Positions 1 to 6,890 of a stretch of DNA of 12,127 nucleotides are shown piece by piece. This DNA is from CAZSVI01 sp964610205 (GTDB lineage Bacteria; Bacillota; Clostridia; DSM-8532), in NCBI GenBank assembly GCA_964610205.1, contig CAZSVI010000112.1:1-12127 (forward strand). Reading direction: 5' to 3'. Within the stretch, counting starts at the first letter, position 1. Each line of letters opens with the position of its first letter. The position numbers and the translations under genes are program-made. The notes under the pieces were generated by a model, which saw only the letters and a program-made list of their open reading frames with translations, was not told the origin of the DNA and did not search any database.

Positions 1-1085
1 ATCTGGCACGAACGGGTTATGAGGTGGATATTTACGAACAGGAAGCTGTCGCCGGCGGTGTCTTAGCCTATGGTATTCCGGAATACCGCCTGCCTTCCGA
101 CATTTTAAAAAAGGAAGTGGAAAACATATGCCGCTCCGGTGTAAATATACGCACCAACACTGAAGTCGGAAAGGACATAGGATTCAAGGAATTGCGCGCC
201 ATGTACGACGCCATTTATATTTCCACAGGAACGCAGATTCCACAGAAAGTGAATGTTCCGGGAGAGAATCTTAAGGGTGTATTACCCGGCATCAGTTTCC
301 TTAAGGATGTGAAGCTGTATAACAGTGTGGATCTTACCGATCATGTTGTGGCTGTCATCGGCGGCGGAAACACCGCTATCGACTCTGCACGCACAGCCCT
401 GCGTCTGGGTGCGAAAAAGGTCATGCTGCTGTACCGCAGAACAAGGGATATGATGCCGGCCTATGATATTGAAATCGAAGAGGCCCTTCATGAGGGTATT
501 GAACTGCATGAACTGGTATCACCGGTACGTTTCCTTTCCGATAAGCGTGGTAATGTCGCGAAAATTGAATGCGTGCGGCGGCGCCTGAGCAACTTTGACA
601 ATAAGGGACGAAGGAATACAAGTCATATCGAAGGCTCCAACTTCCTTATTGATGTGGATACGGTTATCACAGCCGTAAGCCAATACGCCGACCTCCCATT
701 TGTCCATAAGGATGATATAGGAGTAACCCCATGGGGTACCTTCATTGTTGAGAGTGAAACCCAGATGACCACAATGCCGGGCGTATTTGCCGGCGGAGAC
801 GTAGCCAGAGGGCCTGATGAAGTAATCCGTGCCATTGCCGATGGAAAAAACGCAGCACGGAACATCGATTTGTTCCTGAACGGAAAAGGTGTTTTAAACA
901 AGGGTGAAAAAATAGATATTCCCGAAGTCATAGATGAAGATGATCTGGTTTCTCATGACAGGTTCCATATGGAGTTGCTGCCTTTAGAGCGTCGTGTGAA
1001 TTCTTTTGACGAGGTGGTACTCGGTTACCATAAACTGAACGCCATTGCGGAAGCAATGCGTTGTCTGCACTGTGACAGGAGGTAG
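1..1085 (+). CDS. GltD-like FAD/NAD(P)H oxidoreductase, C-terminal part (5' end outside window)
   Basis: Partial gene: the reading frame is open to the left edge, and its first codons (LARTGYEVDIYEQ) are the second strand of an FAD-binding Rossmann fold, so the true start lies upstream. A second nucleotide-binding motif, IGGGNTAIDSA (about 355-390), fits NAD(P)H binding, and GVFAGGDVARGPDEVIRAIADG (in part, about 781-850) is the closing FAD motif of the glutamate synthase small-subunit family. The C-terminus, AEAMRCLHCDRR, resembles the family's cysteine-containing tail. By family it moves electrons between NAD(P)H, FAD and iron-sulfur partners. Only 7 bases separate it from the hydrogenase gene, so the two are very likely co-transcribed; I infer it is the flavin/NAD(P)H-handling partner of that hydrogenase. 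It could be a stand-alone GltD-like protein or the C-terminal half of a larger NuoF-GltD fusion; the window cannot decide. Confidence 0.88.
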   Translation, partial: LARTGYEVDIYEQEAVAGGVLAYGIPEYRLPSDILKKEVENICRSGVNIRTNTEVGKDIGFKELRAMYDAIYISTGTQIPQKVNVPGENLKGVLPGISFLKDVKLYNSVDLTDHVVAVIGGGNTAIDSARTALRLGAKKVMLLYRRTRDMMPAYDIEIEEALHEGIELHELVSPVRFLSDKRGNVAKIECVRRRLSNFDNKGRRNTSHIEGSNFLIDVDTVITAVSQYADLPFVHKDDIGVTPWGTFIVESETQMTTMPGVFAGGDVARGPDEVIRAIADGKNAARNIDLFLNGKGVLNKGEKIDIPEVIDEDDLVSHDRFHMELLPLERRVNSFDEVVLGYHKLNAIAEAMRCLHCDRR

Positions 1086-1092
1086 GTGAAAA

Positions 1093-3111
1093 ATGTTGAA
1101 TTTAACTATTAACGGAAAAGCCGTAACTGCCCCTGAAGGCAGTACGATACTGGAAGCCGCGAAGCTGAACCATATTTATATACCCACCCTGTGTTACCTT
1201 GAAAAGGAGCACGCCATCGGATCCTGCCGTATCTGCGTGGTGGAGGTGGAAAGCGCAAAAACTTTGCAGGCATCATGTATCACAAAAGCTGTTGACGGTA
1301 TGAAAATACACACCAACAGCGAACGAGTCCAGAAAGCAAGAAAAGTTCTTTACGAACTGCTGCTGTCCGATCATAACCGTGACTGTTTAAGCTGCAAAAG
1401 AAACACATCCTGTGAACTTCAGGCACTGGGTAAGTTGCTTGGGGTTGAGGAATCCAGGTTTGACGGAGAACGCTCCGAAGCGCCCATGGATGTCTCTGTC
1501 TCTATTACCAGGGATATGTCAAAATGTGTTCTTTGCCGCCGCTGCATAACCGTATGTAACGAAATACAGGGAGTCGGCATTATGAACGCGCAGAACCGGG
1601 GCTTTGGAACGGTTGTAGGCCCGGGTATGGATCTGCCCCTCGGATCGGTTAACTGCACGTTCTGCGGACAGTGTACCGTGGTATGCCCTGTCGGAGCTTT
1701 AAAGGAAACCTCCTCCGCCGAAAAGGTATGGACAGCCATTCACGACAGGAAAAAGCGCGTGGTGGTTCAGGTTGCCCCGGCAATTCGTGTTGCCATCGGT
1801 GAGGAATTCGGCCTGCCCGCAGGCACACGGTGCACCGGAAAGCTTGCGAATGCCCTCTCTTATATGGGTTTTGATGACGTATTTGATACAAACTGGGCAG
1901 CCGACTTGACAATTATTGAAGAAGGAACTGAACTCCTGAACAGGGTAAAGAATGCCTTAACCGGCAAGGAAAGTGTTCTTCCTATGATTACCAGCTGCAG
2001 TCCCGGCTGGATCAAGTATATTGAACATACCTTCCCGGATCAGTTGTCCCATCTGTCCACTTGTAAATCCCCCCATACAATGATGGGCGCTGTTGTTAAA
2101 TCCTACTACGCCAAAAAGCTTGGCATCGATCCGAAGGATATGTTTGTAGTCTCCGTTATGCCTTGTACAGCAAAGAAATGCGAAATCGCCAGGGATGAAA
2201 TGAAAAATGACGGCAACCCTAATGTGGATGCGGTTATTACCTGCCGGGAACTTGGTGATATGATAAAGGAAGCGGGGATTGACTTTGTCAATCTTCCGGA
2301 CAGAGAATTTGACGCGCCTCTTGGGATGTCTACCGGAGCGGCGGATATTTTCGGGCTGACAGGAGGCGTTATGGAAGCCGCGCTGCGGACTGTTTATGAA
2401 CTTGTTACGGGAAGGGAGCTTCCTTTTGATAATCTTCATGTTACCCCTATTGTCGGACTTGAAAAAATCAAGGAAGCCGCAATAAAAATTGAAAAACCCC
2501 TTGAGGCCTATTCATTCCTGGATGGAGTGGAAGTAAAGGTTGCGGTTACAAGCGGTCTGAAAAACGCAAAGGTACTTCTGGATCAAATCAAAGCCGGGAA
2601 ATCACCCTATCATTTTATTGAGGTAATGGGCTGTCCCGGCGGATGTATAACCGGCGGAGGACAACCCAGGAGCGATGATCCCGATGTCCGCGCAAAACGA
2701 ATGCAAAACCTTTATGACGAGGATGAAAGCAAAACGATAAGAAAATCCCACGAAAATCCTTATATAGTATCCTTCTATAAGGAGTTTCTTGGAGAACCCA
2801 ACGGGCACCTTGCTCATGAGCTTTTGCATACACATTATGTGAAAAGAGGTAAAAGCAACGAATACTGCGATGAAACCTTTGTGCTTGATTCACCGCCGCA
2901 GAAGAGACAGAAGACAGCTGTCGGAAAACCAATTGTTCATGTTTTATCTGAAGATAAGCCAACGGCGGCTCAATCCCGTGAAGAACCCGAATCCATTCGT
3001 ATTCTGAATCTTGAAGCCGAAAACAAAAACCTGAAAAATGAACTGGAAGACACCTTGGAAACTGTTGATATACTGAAGCGTGTAATCGCCGATTACGCTC
3101 AACGGAAGTAG
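1093..3111 (+). CDS. hydA: [FeFe] hydrogenase catalytic subunit, multi-cluster, with coiled-coil tail
   Basis: Cytoplasmic iron-only hydrogenase (no signal peptide) that interconverts protons and H2 with electrons from ferredoxin or NAD(P)H. Domains in order: 2Fe-2S ferredoxin (C34, C45, C48, C62); His-ligated 4Fe-4S cluster (H94, C98, C101, C107); two 4Fe-4S clusters (C145/148/151/155 and C188/191/194/198); H-cluster domain with TSCSPGW (300-306), MPCTAKKCE (356-364) and EVMGCPGGCITGGGQP (510-525); small-subunit-like region ending near residue 582 (KSHENP, HELLH). Residues 583-672 are an extra tail: a Lys/Pro-rich linker, then a heptad coiled coil (637-668). The start has AGGAGG at 1077-1082, ten bases upstream. 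The upstream oxidoreductase gene suggests an NAD(P)H-linked, HndD/HydA-like enzyme; bifurcation is inference. L1 carries Ser where the common form has a second Cys. Confidence 0.97.
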   Translation: MLNLTINGKAVTAPEGSTILEAAKLNHIYIPTLCYLEKEHAIGSCRICVVEVESAKTLQASCITKAVDGMKIHTNSERVQKARKVLYELLLSDHNRDCLSCKRNTSCELQALGKLLGVEESRFDGERSEAPMDVSVSITRDMSKCVLCRRCITVCNEIQGVGIMNAQNRGFGTVVGPGMDLPLGSVNCTFCGQCTVVCPVGALKETSSAEKVWTAIHDRKKRVVVQVAPAIRVAIGEEFGLPAGTRCTGKLANALSYMGFDDVFDTNWAADLTIIEEGTELLNRVKNALTGKESVLPMITSCSPGWIKYIEHTFPDQLSHLSTCKSPHTMMGAVVKSYYAKKLGIDPKDMFVVSVMPCTAKKCEIARDEMKNDGNPNVDAVITCRELGDMIKEAGIDFVNLPDREFDAPLGMSTGAADIFGLTGGVMEAALRTVYELVTGRELPFDNLHVTPIVGLEKIKEAAIKIEKPLEAYSFLDGVEVKVAVTSGLKNAKVLLDQIKAGKSPYHFIEVMGCPGGCITGGGQPRSDDPDVRAKRMQNLYDEDESKTIRKSHENPYIVSFYKEFLGEPNGHLAHELLHTHYVKRGKSNEYCDETFVLDSPPQKRQKTAVGKPIVHVLSEDKPTAAQSREEPESIRILNLEAENKNLKNELEDTLETVDILKRVIADYAQRK

Positions 3112-3119
3112 ACAAAACC

Positions 3120-3163
3120 AATAAGGCGCTTTCGATATTTAATCGAAAGCGCCTTATTTTTTT
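3120..3163 (+). terminator. Intrinsic terminator of the hydrogenase operon
   Basis: A perfect 17-bp inverted repeat (3120-3136 with 3142-3158, loop ATTTA) is followed by a run of seven T (3157-3163). It starts 9 bases after the hydrogenase stop codon. The response regulator gene converges from the other side, and the stem could also slow leftward transcription, although the minus-strand U-run is weaker. Confidence 0.95.
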
Positions 3164-3181
3164 AAAATCTAACGCATTAAT

Positions 3182-3895
3182 TTATTCCGTTTGTTTTTTT
3201 TTGCTTCCTATACCTTCAGGTATCTCACTGAAAATGTAACCGAACCCCCGAACGGTAGCAATATAGTTATTATATGGTTTCAGAGCTTCCCGTAATGTTT
3301 TTATATGAGTGTCAATAGTACGATCTGTGCCGAAATAATCCTGCCCCCAGATTACATCAAGTAGCATTTCCCTTGAAAATGCCTGATTAGGGCTTTTTGC
3401 CATTACCAACAGCAATTGATATTCCTTAGGGGTAAGGTCTGCTTTTTTTTCATCCACGTAAACCGTATGCGAAGTTGTATCAATATGCAGCCCCTCATAC
3501 ACCAGATTACGGGCAGAAATTTTCTCCTCCCCCACCCTGCGGCGCAAAATAACCTTCAGACGGGCCAACAACTCTTTCCCTGAAAAGGGTTTTGTTATAA
3601 AATCTTCAGCACCAAGGGCATACCCCTGTAAAACAGACTCCTCGTCCGAATCGGAAGATATAAAGATAAACGGAATATCAGCCATTTTTCGGAACTGACG
3701 GCATACGCTCTTCCCATCCAACTCGGGTAATTTAAATTCCAATATAGACAGATTATACTCATAGCGACGGAAATATTTTATTGCGGAGATTCCATCCTGA
3801 ACTGTATCCGCTTCAAAACCCTCAGAAGACAAAAGCTCCTTCAGTTCATTCCTGATTTGTTCGTCTCCGGCGGCAACCAGAACCCTTATTCTCAC
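3182..3895 (-). CDS. OmpR/PhoB-family response regulator with an atypical receiver
   Basis: DNA-binding regulator of 237 residues. The receiver (about 1-115) keeps the fold, the switch Ser80 and the lysine in ITKPFS (K102), but the acidic pair normally found as DD/ED is A9-G10, and the phospho-acceptor Asp is Glu53 (LSILEFKLPELDG). The codon is GAA, so this is not a misread. Normal aspartyl phosphorylation is therefore unlikely; Glu may mimic the active state (inference). The C-terminal winged helix (about 128-228) is canonical: LTPKEYQLL, TIDTHIKTLREAL and VRGFGYIF. No histidine kinase is adjacent, making it an orphan in this window. I chose the GTG at 3895 because GAGGTG lies 7 bases upstream; the in-frame TTG at 3937 would add 14 unusual residues ahead of the first beta strand. 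It is transcribed towards the hydrogenase gene; its targets are unknown. Confidence 0.93.
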   Translation of the reverse strand: MRIRVLVAAGDEQIRNELKELLSSEGFEADTVQDGISAIKYFRRYEYNLSILEFKLPELDGKSVCRQFRKMADIPFIFISSDSDEESVLQGYALGAEDFITKPFSGKELLARLKVILRRRVGEEKISARNLVYEGLHIDTTSHTVYVDEKKADLTPKEYQLLLVMAKSPNQAFSREMLLDVIWGQDYFGTDRTIDTHIKTLREALKPYNNYIATVRGFGYIFSEIPEGIGSKKKQTE

Positions 3896-3902
3896 AATTA
3901 CA

Positions 3903-3908
3903 CACCTC
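3903..3908 (-). promoter_or_regulatory. Ribosome binding site that sets the GTG start of the response regulator
   Basis: Read on the minus strand this is GAGGTG, 7 bases before the GTG at 3895. It favours a 237-residue protein beginning MRIRVLVAAGD over the longer form starting at 3937. Confidence 0.75.
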
Positions 3909-3941
3909 ACATTTACCGGTTTGCGCTGATGATGCAACTTA

Positions 3942-3970
3942 AGGAATGACCAAATTATTCGCTCATTCCT
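3942..3970 (-). repeat. Inverted repeat / hairpin in the response-regulator leader
   Basis: AGGAATGA (3942-3949) and TCATTCCT (3963-3970) are perfect 8-bp inverted arms separated by 13 bases. They lie between the predicted promoter and the ribosome binding site of the regulator. They could be a 5' UTR hairpin or an operator, including one for autoregulation. The pairing is visible; the function is inferred. Confidence 0.45.
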
Positions 3971-4047
3971 AAATATTCCGTTGTTAACATTCCGGCAGCT
4001 GATAACTTATTATTTGTTCACTACAAAACACCATTAACCCATTAAGT

Positions 4048-4076
4048 ATAGTATTACAATTGAATAACTAAGTCAA
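4048..4076 (-). promoter_or_regulatory. Sigma-A-type promoter for the response regulator
   Basis: On the minus strand, TTGACT (4071-4076) and TACTAT (4048-4053) are separated by exactly 17 bases. Transcription would start near 4040 and leave a leader of about 145 bases. The match to the vegetative consensus is good, but it is a prediction by eye. Confidence 0.65.
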
Positions 4077-4085
4077 TGTACTTTG

Positions 4086-4306
4086 TCATATTTTTAACAA
4101 AATCTTAACATTTCGTGTGACCGTCGGAGGAGCATATACCGCTTTACCGTCTTTCCCGGTTATAGCCGCATACTCACCGAACTAAATCCAACCGCAAAAT
4201 TACCGCTGGTTTTTGCAGTTGTCTTTTCTCCGCCGGCCGGTGAACATGCTGTCATAGTGAACACTAACAGGGCAGCCAAAATCAAAATAATACATCTCTT
4301 TTTTAT
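4086..4306 (-). pseudogene. Decayed small lipoprotein gene
   Basis: Read on the minus strand, the codons from 4306 encode a textbook lipoprotein signal peptide: KKR, a hydrophobic stretch (IILILAALLVF), then TMTAC as lipobox, then a Ser/Gly/Lys/Thr-rich linker. A good ribosome binding site (AAGGGTGA, 4314-4321) sits 7 bases before the first codon, but that codon is ATA, not ATG. The frame stops at TAA (4160-4162) after about 48 codons. In another frame, from about 4181 to the TGA at 4086-4088, the sequence again reads protein-like (GEYAAITGKDGKAVYAPP), and a one-base shift near 4180 would join the two. A lost start plus a frameshift suggests a pseudogene. Alternatives are a 48-residue lipopeptide starting at a rare ATA, or a sequencing error. 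No family is recognised. Confidence 0.5.
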
Positions 4307-4341
4307 TATTAATTCACCCTTGATATTAATGTTTCCATAGC

Positions 4342-4370
4342 ATAGTAACGCCTTGCCGTACTAAAGTAAA
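4342..4370 (-). promoter_or_regulatory. Candidate promoter of the lipoprotein remnant
   Basis: On the minus strand, TTTACT (4365-4370) and TACTAT (4342-4347) have 17-base spacing, with the remnant's ribosome binding site about 20 bases downstream. The -10 box is identical to that of the response-regulator promoter. Its retention suggests recent decay or a still-transcribed locus. The rest of 4310-4395 shows nothing else, and no clear terminator follows cheD. Confidence 0.45.
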
Positions 4371-4395
4371 TACCTATAACAATAATATAACCGTC

Positions 4396-4857
4396 TTAAA
4401 AACATAATGGCTGGTATTTGACTTTAACAGTACCTGTCGCGACATCGGCGGCTATACTTCTTGTCTTGTTCCCTCTCGTATCATAATGGTTGATTTTCAG
4501 ATTGTATTTTTTAAGAACGGTTTCAACCATCGCTATGTTTTTCATGCCAATATTAAAAACATCTTTTTTTACTGATTCCGCACCTCCAAACAGCTTAATC
4601 AAAAAGTTCTCTTTATTGCATCCATATCCCATGCAAAACTTCCGTATTAATACCGGAATACCTATATCGGCATAGTAGGCCGGATTAAATGCAGGTGTAC
4701 TCTGTAAGGACGGCAAGGCAATATGAGCCATTCCCAATACTCTTTTTACGGGATCGTATATGGTCAAAGCAACACATGATGATAAAGCATATGTCTTTAA
4801 TACATCATTTACATTATTCGATACGTCATATTCCCCGATTCCAATAATTCTGTCCAT
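4396..4857 (-). CDS. cheD: CheD, chemoreceptor glutamine deamidase
   Basis: A 153-residue cytoplasmic protein that deamidates selected glutamines of chemoreceptors to glutamate, creating methylation sites for CheR. The catalytic pair is visible: Cys28 in TYALSSCVALTIYDP and His45 in GMAHIALPS, at nearly the positions known for Thermotoga CheD (C27, H44). LFGGAES follows in the middle of the domain. I chose the ATG at 4857 because GGAGA (4864-4868) lies 6 bases upstream; the longer frame to 4911 begins at a GTG inside the end of cheB with no ribosome binding site. The gene follows cheB after 35 bases and closes the cheR-cheB-cheD unit. In Bacillus, CheD also binds the phosphatase CheC, but no cheC lies in this window. 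The substrate is presumably the receptor encoded upstream. Confidence 0.94.
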   Translation of the reverse strand: MDRIIGIGEYDVSNNVNDVLKTYALSSCVALTIYDPVKRVLGMAHIALPSLQSTPAFNPAYYADIGIPVLIRKFCMGYGCNKENFLIKLFGGAESVKKDVFNIGMKNIAMVETVLKKYNLKINHYDTRGNKTRSIAADVATGTVKVKYQPLCF

Positions 4858-4892
4858 AATAATTCTCCGCAATTTCAATGAGCGGTTTACAG

Positions 4893-5927
4893 CTATCCCT
4901 TTTTTAACCACAAATATAATATTTGAGGTATCTGTTCCAACGGCACCTGTCTTTCAACCGCGCCTATATTATACGCAACCTTTGGCATTCCGTAAACAAC
5001 ACATGAACCCTCGTCCTGTCCTATCGTTCCTGCTCCTTCTTTCCTCATGGAAAGAAGCCCTTTCGCACCATCATAACCCATACCGGTAAGTATAATTCCT
5101 ATAGCCCGGTTGCCCGCTTCGTTTGCCACCGATTCAAACAAAACATCAACAGACGGACAGTGCCCGTTAACTTTATCCCCTTCGAAACACTCAACCCTAT
5201 ATTTACCACCTGTTCTTTTGATTTTCATATGCAGATTTCCCGGTGATACCAAAACGCATCCTCTTTCAATATAATCACCCGTCTGTGCCTCTTTTACTTT
5301 CAAACCGGTTGATGTATTCAGCCTTTCGGCAAACATACGGGAGAACACGGGAGGAATATGCTGAACTATCACAATTCCGGGAACATTATCCGGCAGACAT
5401 TTAAGTATATTAAAAATAGCCTCGGTTCCTCCTGTTGAGGCTCCGATTGCTATTATTCTGTCCATTCCCGCTGTTATGCTGCCGTCACTTATTTTCTGCG
5501 GGGTGTATTTCGCATTTGTCGGCAACACCTTTGATGCAGCGGCTATTTTTACTTTTTGTATCATGTCATATATAAAATCTTCGACGTTTCTTACCGATTT
5601 AACATCCGGCTTAACCACAAAGTCCACGGCTCCCGCATTCATCGCATCAAACACGGCATTGCTTACGGTACTTACAACAATTACAGGCAAAGGGTATTGA
5701 GGCATAAGCTTTCGAATAAATTCAATACCATTCATTCTTGGCATTTCAACATCACATGTCATTACATCGGGTTCATATTTAATAATTTTATCCCTTGCAT
5801 CAAAAGGGTCATTAGCCGTTGCCACAACATCTATACCTGAATCGGAAGAAATCCCCCTTGACAAAACTTCTCTGAACACAATACTGTCATCTACTACCAG
5901 AACTTTTATTTTACGCTCCGGATGCAT
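4893..5927 (-). CDS. cheB: CheB, receptor methylesterase/deamidase with receiver domain
   Basis: A 344-residue CheB. The receiver (about 5-120) has the acidic pair D13-D14, phospho-acceptor Asp59 (DVMTCDVEMPRMNG), S86/T87 and K106. After a linker of about 30 residues comes the esterase domain with catalytic Ser164 (AIGASTGGTEAI), His190 (VQHIPPVFSRMF) and Asp286 (ILTGMGYDGAKGL), the same numbers as in Salmonella CheB. Phosphorylation by CheA relieves inhibition so that CheB removes receptor methyl groups. The ATG at 5927 is chosen over upstream Met codons because GAGGTG lies 5 bases before it and because the receiver then begins at the usual distance; extension to 5996 would run into cheR. 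The gap to cheR is 40 bases. Confidence 0.97.
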   Translation of the reverse strand: MHPERKIKVLVVDDSIVFREVLSRGISSDSGIDVVATANDPFDARDKIIKYEPDVMTCDVEMPRMNGIEFIRKLMPQYPLPVIVVSTVSNAVFDAMNAGAVDFVVKPDVKSVRNVEDFIYDMIQKVKIAAASKVLPTNAKYTPQKISDGSITAGMDRIIAIGASTGGTEAIFNILKCLPDNVPGIVIVQHIPPVFSRMFAERLNTSTGLKVKEAQTGDYIERGCVLVSPGNLHMKIKRTGGKYRVECFEGDKVNGHCPSVDVLFESVANEAGNRAIGIILTGMGYDGAKGLLSMRKEGAGTIGQDEGSCVVYGMPKVAYNIGAVERQVPLEQIPQILYLWLKKG

Positions 5928-5967
5928 CTCCTCACCTCTTTTGTTCCAATGTTTATCCATTCTGCTT

Positions 5968-6780
5968 TTACTTTCTGTAAACCGCAGGCATCTCATATTT
6001 ATATTTTGTGGTTTGCCTGTTCAGAGACTCCGAATGCCCGATAAAAAGAAATCCGCCATATTCCGTCATATCATAAAATTTTTGTACCAGTTCAGATCTT
6101 GTCTTATCATCAAAATATATCATTACGTTTCTGCAGAATATTACATGAAACTTCCGTTTAAACGGGAAAACATCCTCCATCAGGTTAAACTTTCTATATA
6201 TTACTTCATTCCTTATCCTATCGATAAGTACTGATTTTTCATTGTTAATTTTTTTAAAATAATTAAGTCTCCATTGCGGAGGCAGCGTTGCTATTTCCTC
6301 ATTGGAATAAATTCCATTTGATGCCTCTTCAAGTACCTTGCTTGAAATGTCGGTAGCCAGCACCTTGGTGTCCCAAAATAATTTCTCTTTGCCAAAGTAT
6401 TCGTTGATAATCATCGCAAGGGTATATGGTTCCTCTCCTGTAGAACAACCCGCGCTCCAGATGCGTAGATCCTTTCCTTTCATTACGCTTGCCAGGTATG
6501 GAAGAACCTTATCCCGGAAATAATAAAAATGGTCTACCTCCCTCATATAAAAAGTATGGTTGGTAGAAATCCTGTTTATTAAAGTTTCGACTGCCTCTCC
6601 TGTTTTGTCCGAAACTATATAATCATAATATTCGGAGAAATTTTTAAAATTTCTTTTCGCCAGAACATTATGTAGTCTGCCTATTATAAGGGATTTCTTT
6701 TCTTCCTTCAAATGTATACCATAATTTGTTTTTATGTATTCCGTTAGCTTTCTGAATTCCTTGTCTGTAATTGTAAGCAT
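5968..6780 (-). CDS. cheR: CheR, chemoreceptor glutamate methyltransferase
   Basis: A 270-residue S-adenosylmethionine-dependent methyltransferase that methylates receptor glutamates. The N-terminal helical domain (about 1-70) leads into the conserved TNHTFYMRE (73-81). The SAM-binding motif IWSAGCSTGEEPY (106-118), the FCRNVMIYFD motif and GGFLFIGHSESL near the C-terminus are all present. The length is typical. AGGTGG (6785-6790) lies 4 bases before the ATG, a short but usable spacing. It is the first gene of the cheR-cheB-cheD unit, with a candidate promoter about 80-110 bases upstream. The receptor in this cluster has no obvious C-terminal pentapeptide tether, so CheR probably binds receptors directly (inference). 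Confidence 0.97.
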   Translation of the reverse strand: MLTITDKEFRKLTEYIKTNYGIHLKEEKKSLIIGRLHNVLAKRNFKNFSEYYDYIVSDKTGEAVETLINRISTNHTFYMREVDHFYYFRDKVLPYLASVMKGKDLRIWSAGCSTGEEPYTLAMIINEYFGKEKLFWDTKVLATDISSKVLEEASNGIYSNEEIATLPPQWRLNYFKKINNEKSVLIDRIRNEVIYRKFNLMEDVFPFKRKFHVIFCRNVMIYFDDKTRSELVQKFYDMTEYGGFLFIGHSESLNRQTTKYKYEMPAVYRK

Positions 6781-6861
6781 ATATCCACCTGTGTTTTAAA
6801 GCTGATTTGAACCTATACTCCAGTCCAAAGACTCTTCTTTTGTAGATGCATATTCTTACCT

Positions 6862-6890
6862 ATACTATCGATATTTCTAAGATTGTTCAA
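6862..6890 (-). promoter_or_regulatory. Candidate sigma-A-type promoter for cheR-cheB-cheD
   Basis: On the minus strand, TTGAAC (6885-6890) and TAGTAT (6862-6867) are separated by exactly 17 bases. Initiation near 6855 would leave a leader of about 75 bases. It would let the adaptation genes be transcribed separately from cheY-cheA-cheW-mcp. Predicted by eye. Confidence 0.55.

Noticed and set aside
3896..3937. Longer response-regulator form starting at TTG 3937
   Set aside because: The added 14 residues precede the first receiver strand, the TTG has no ribosome binding site, and they overlap the good site at 3903-3908.
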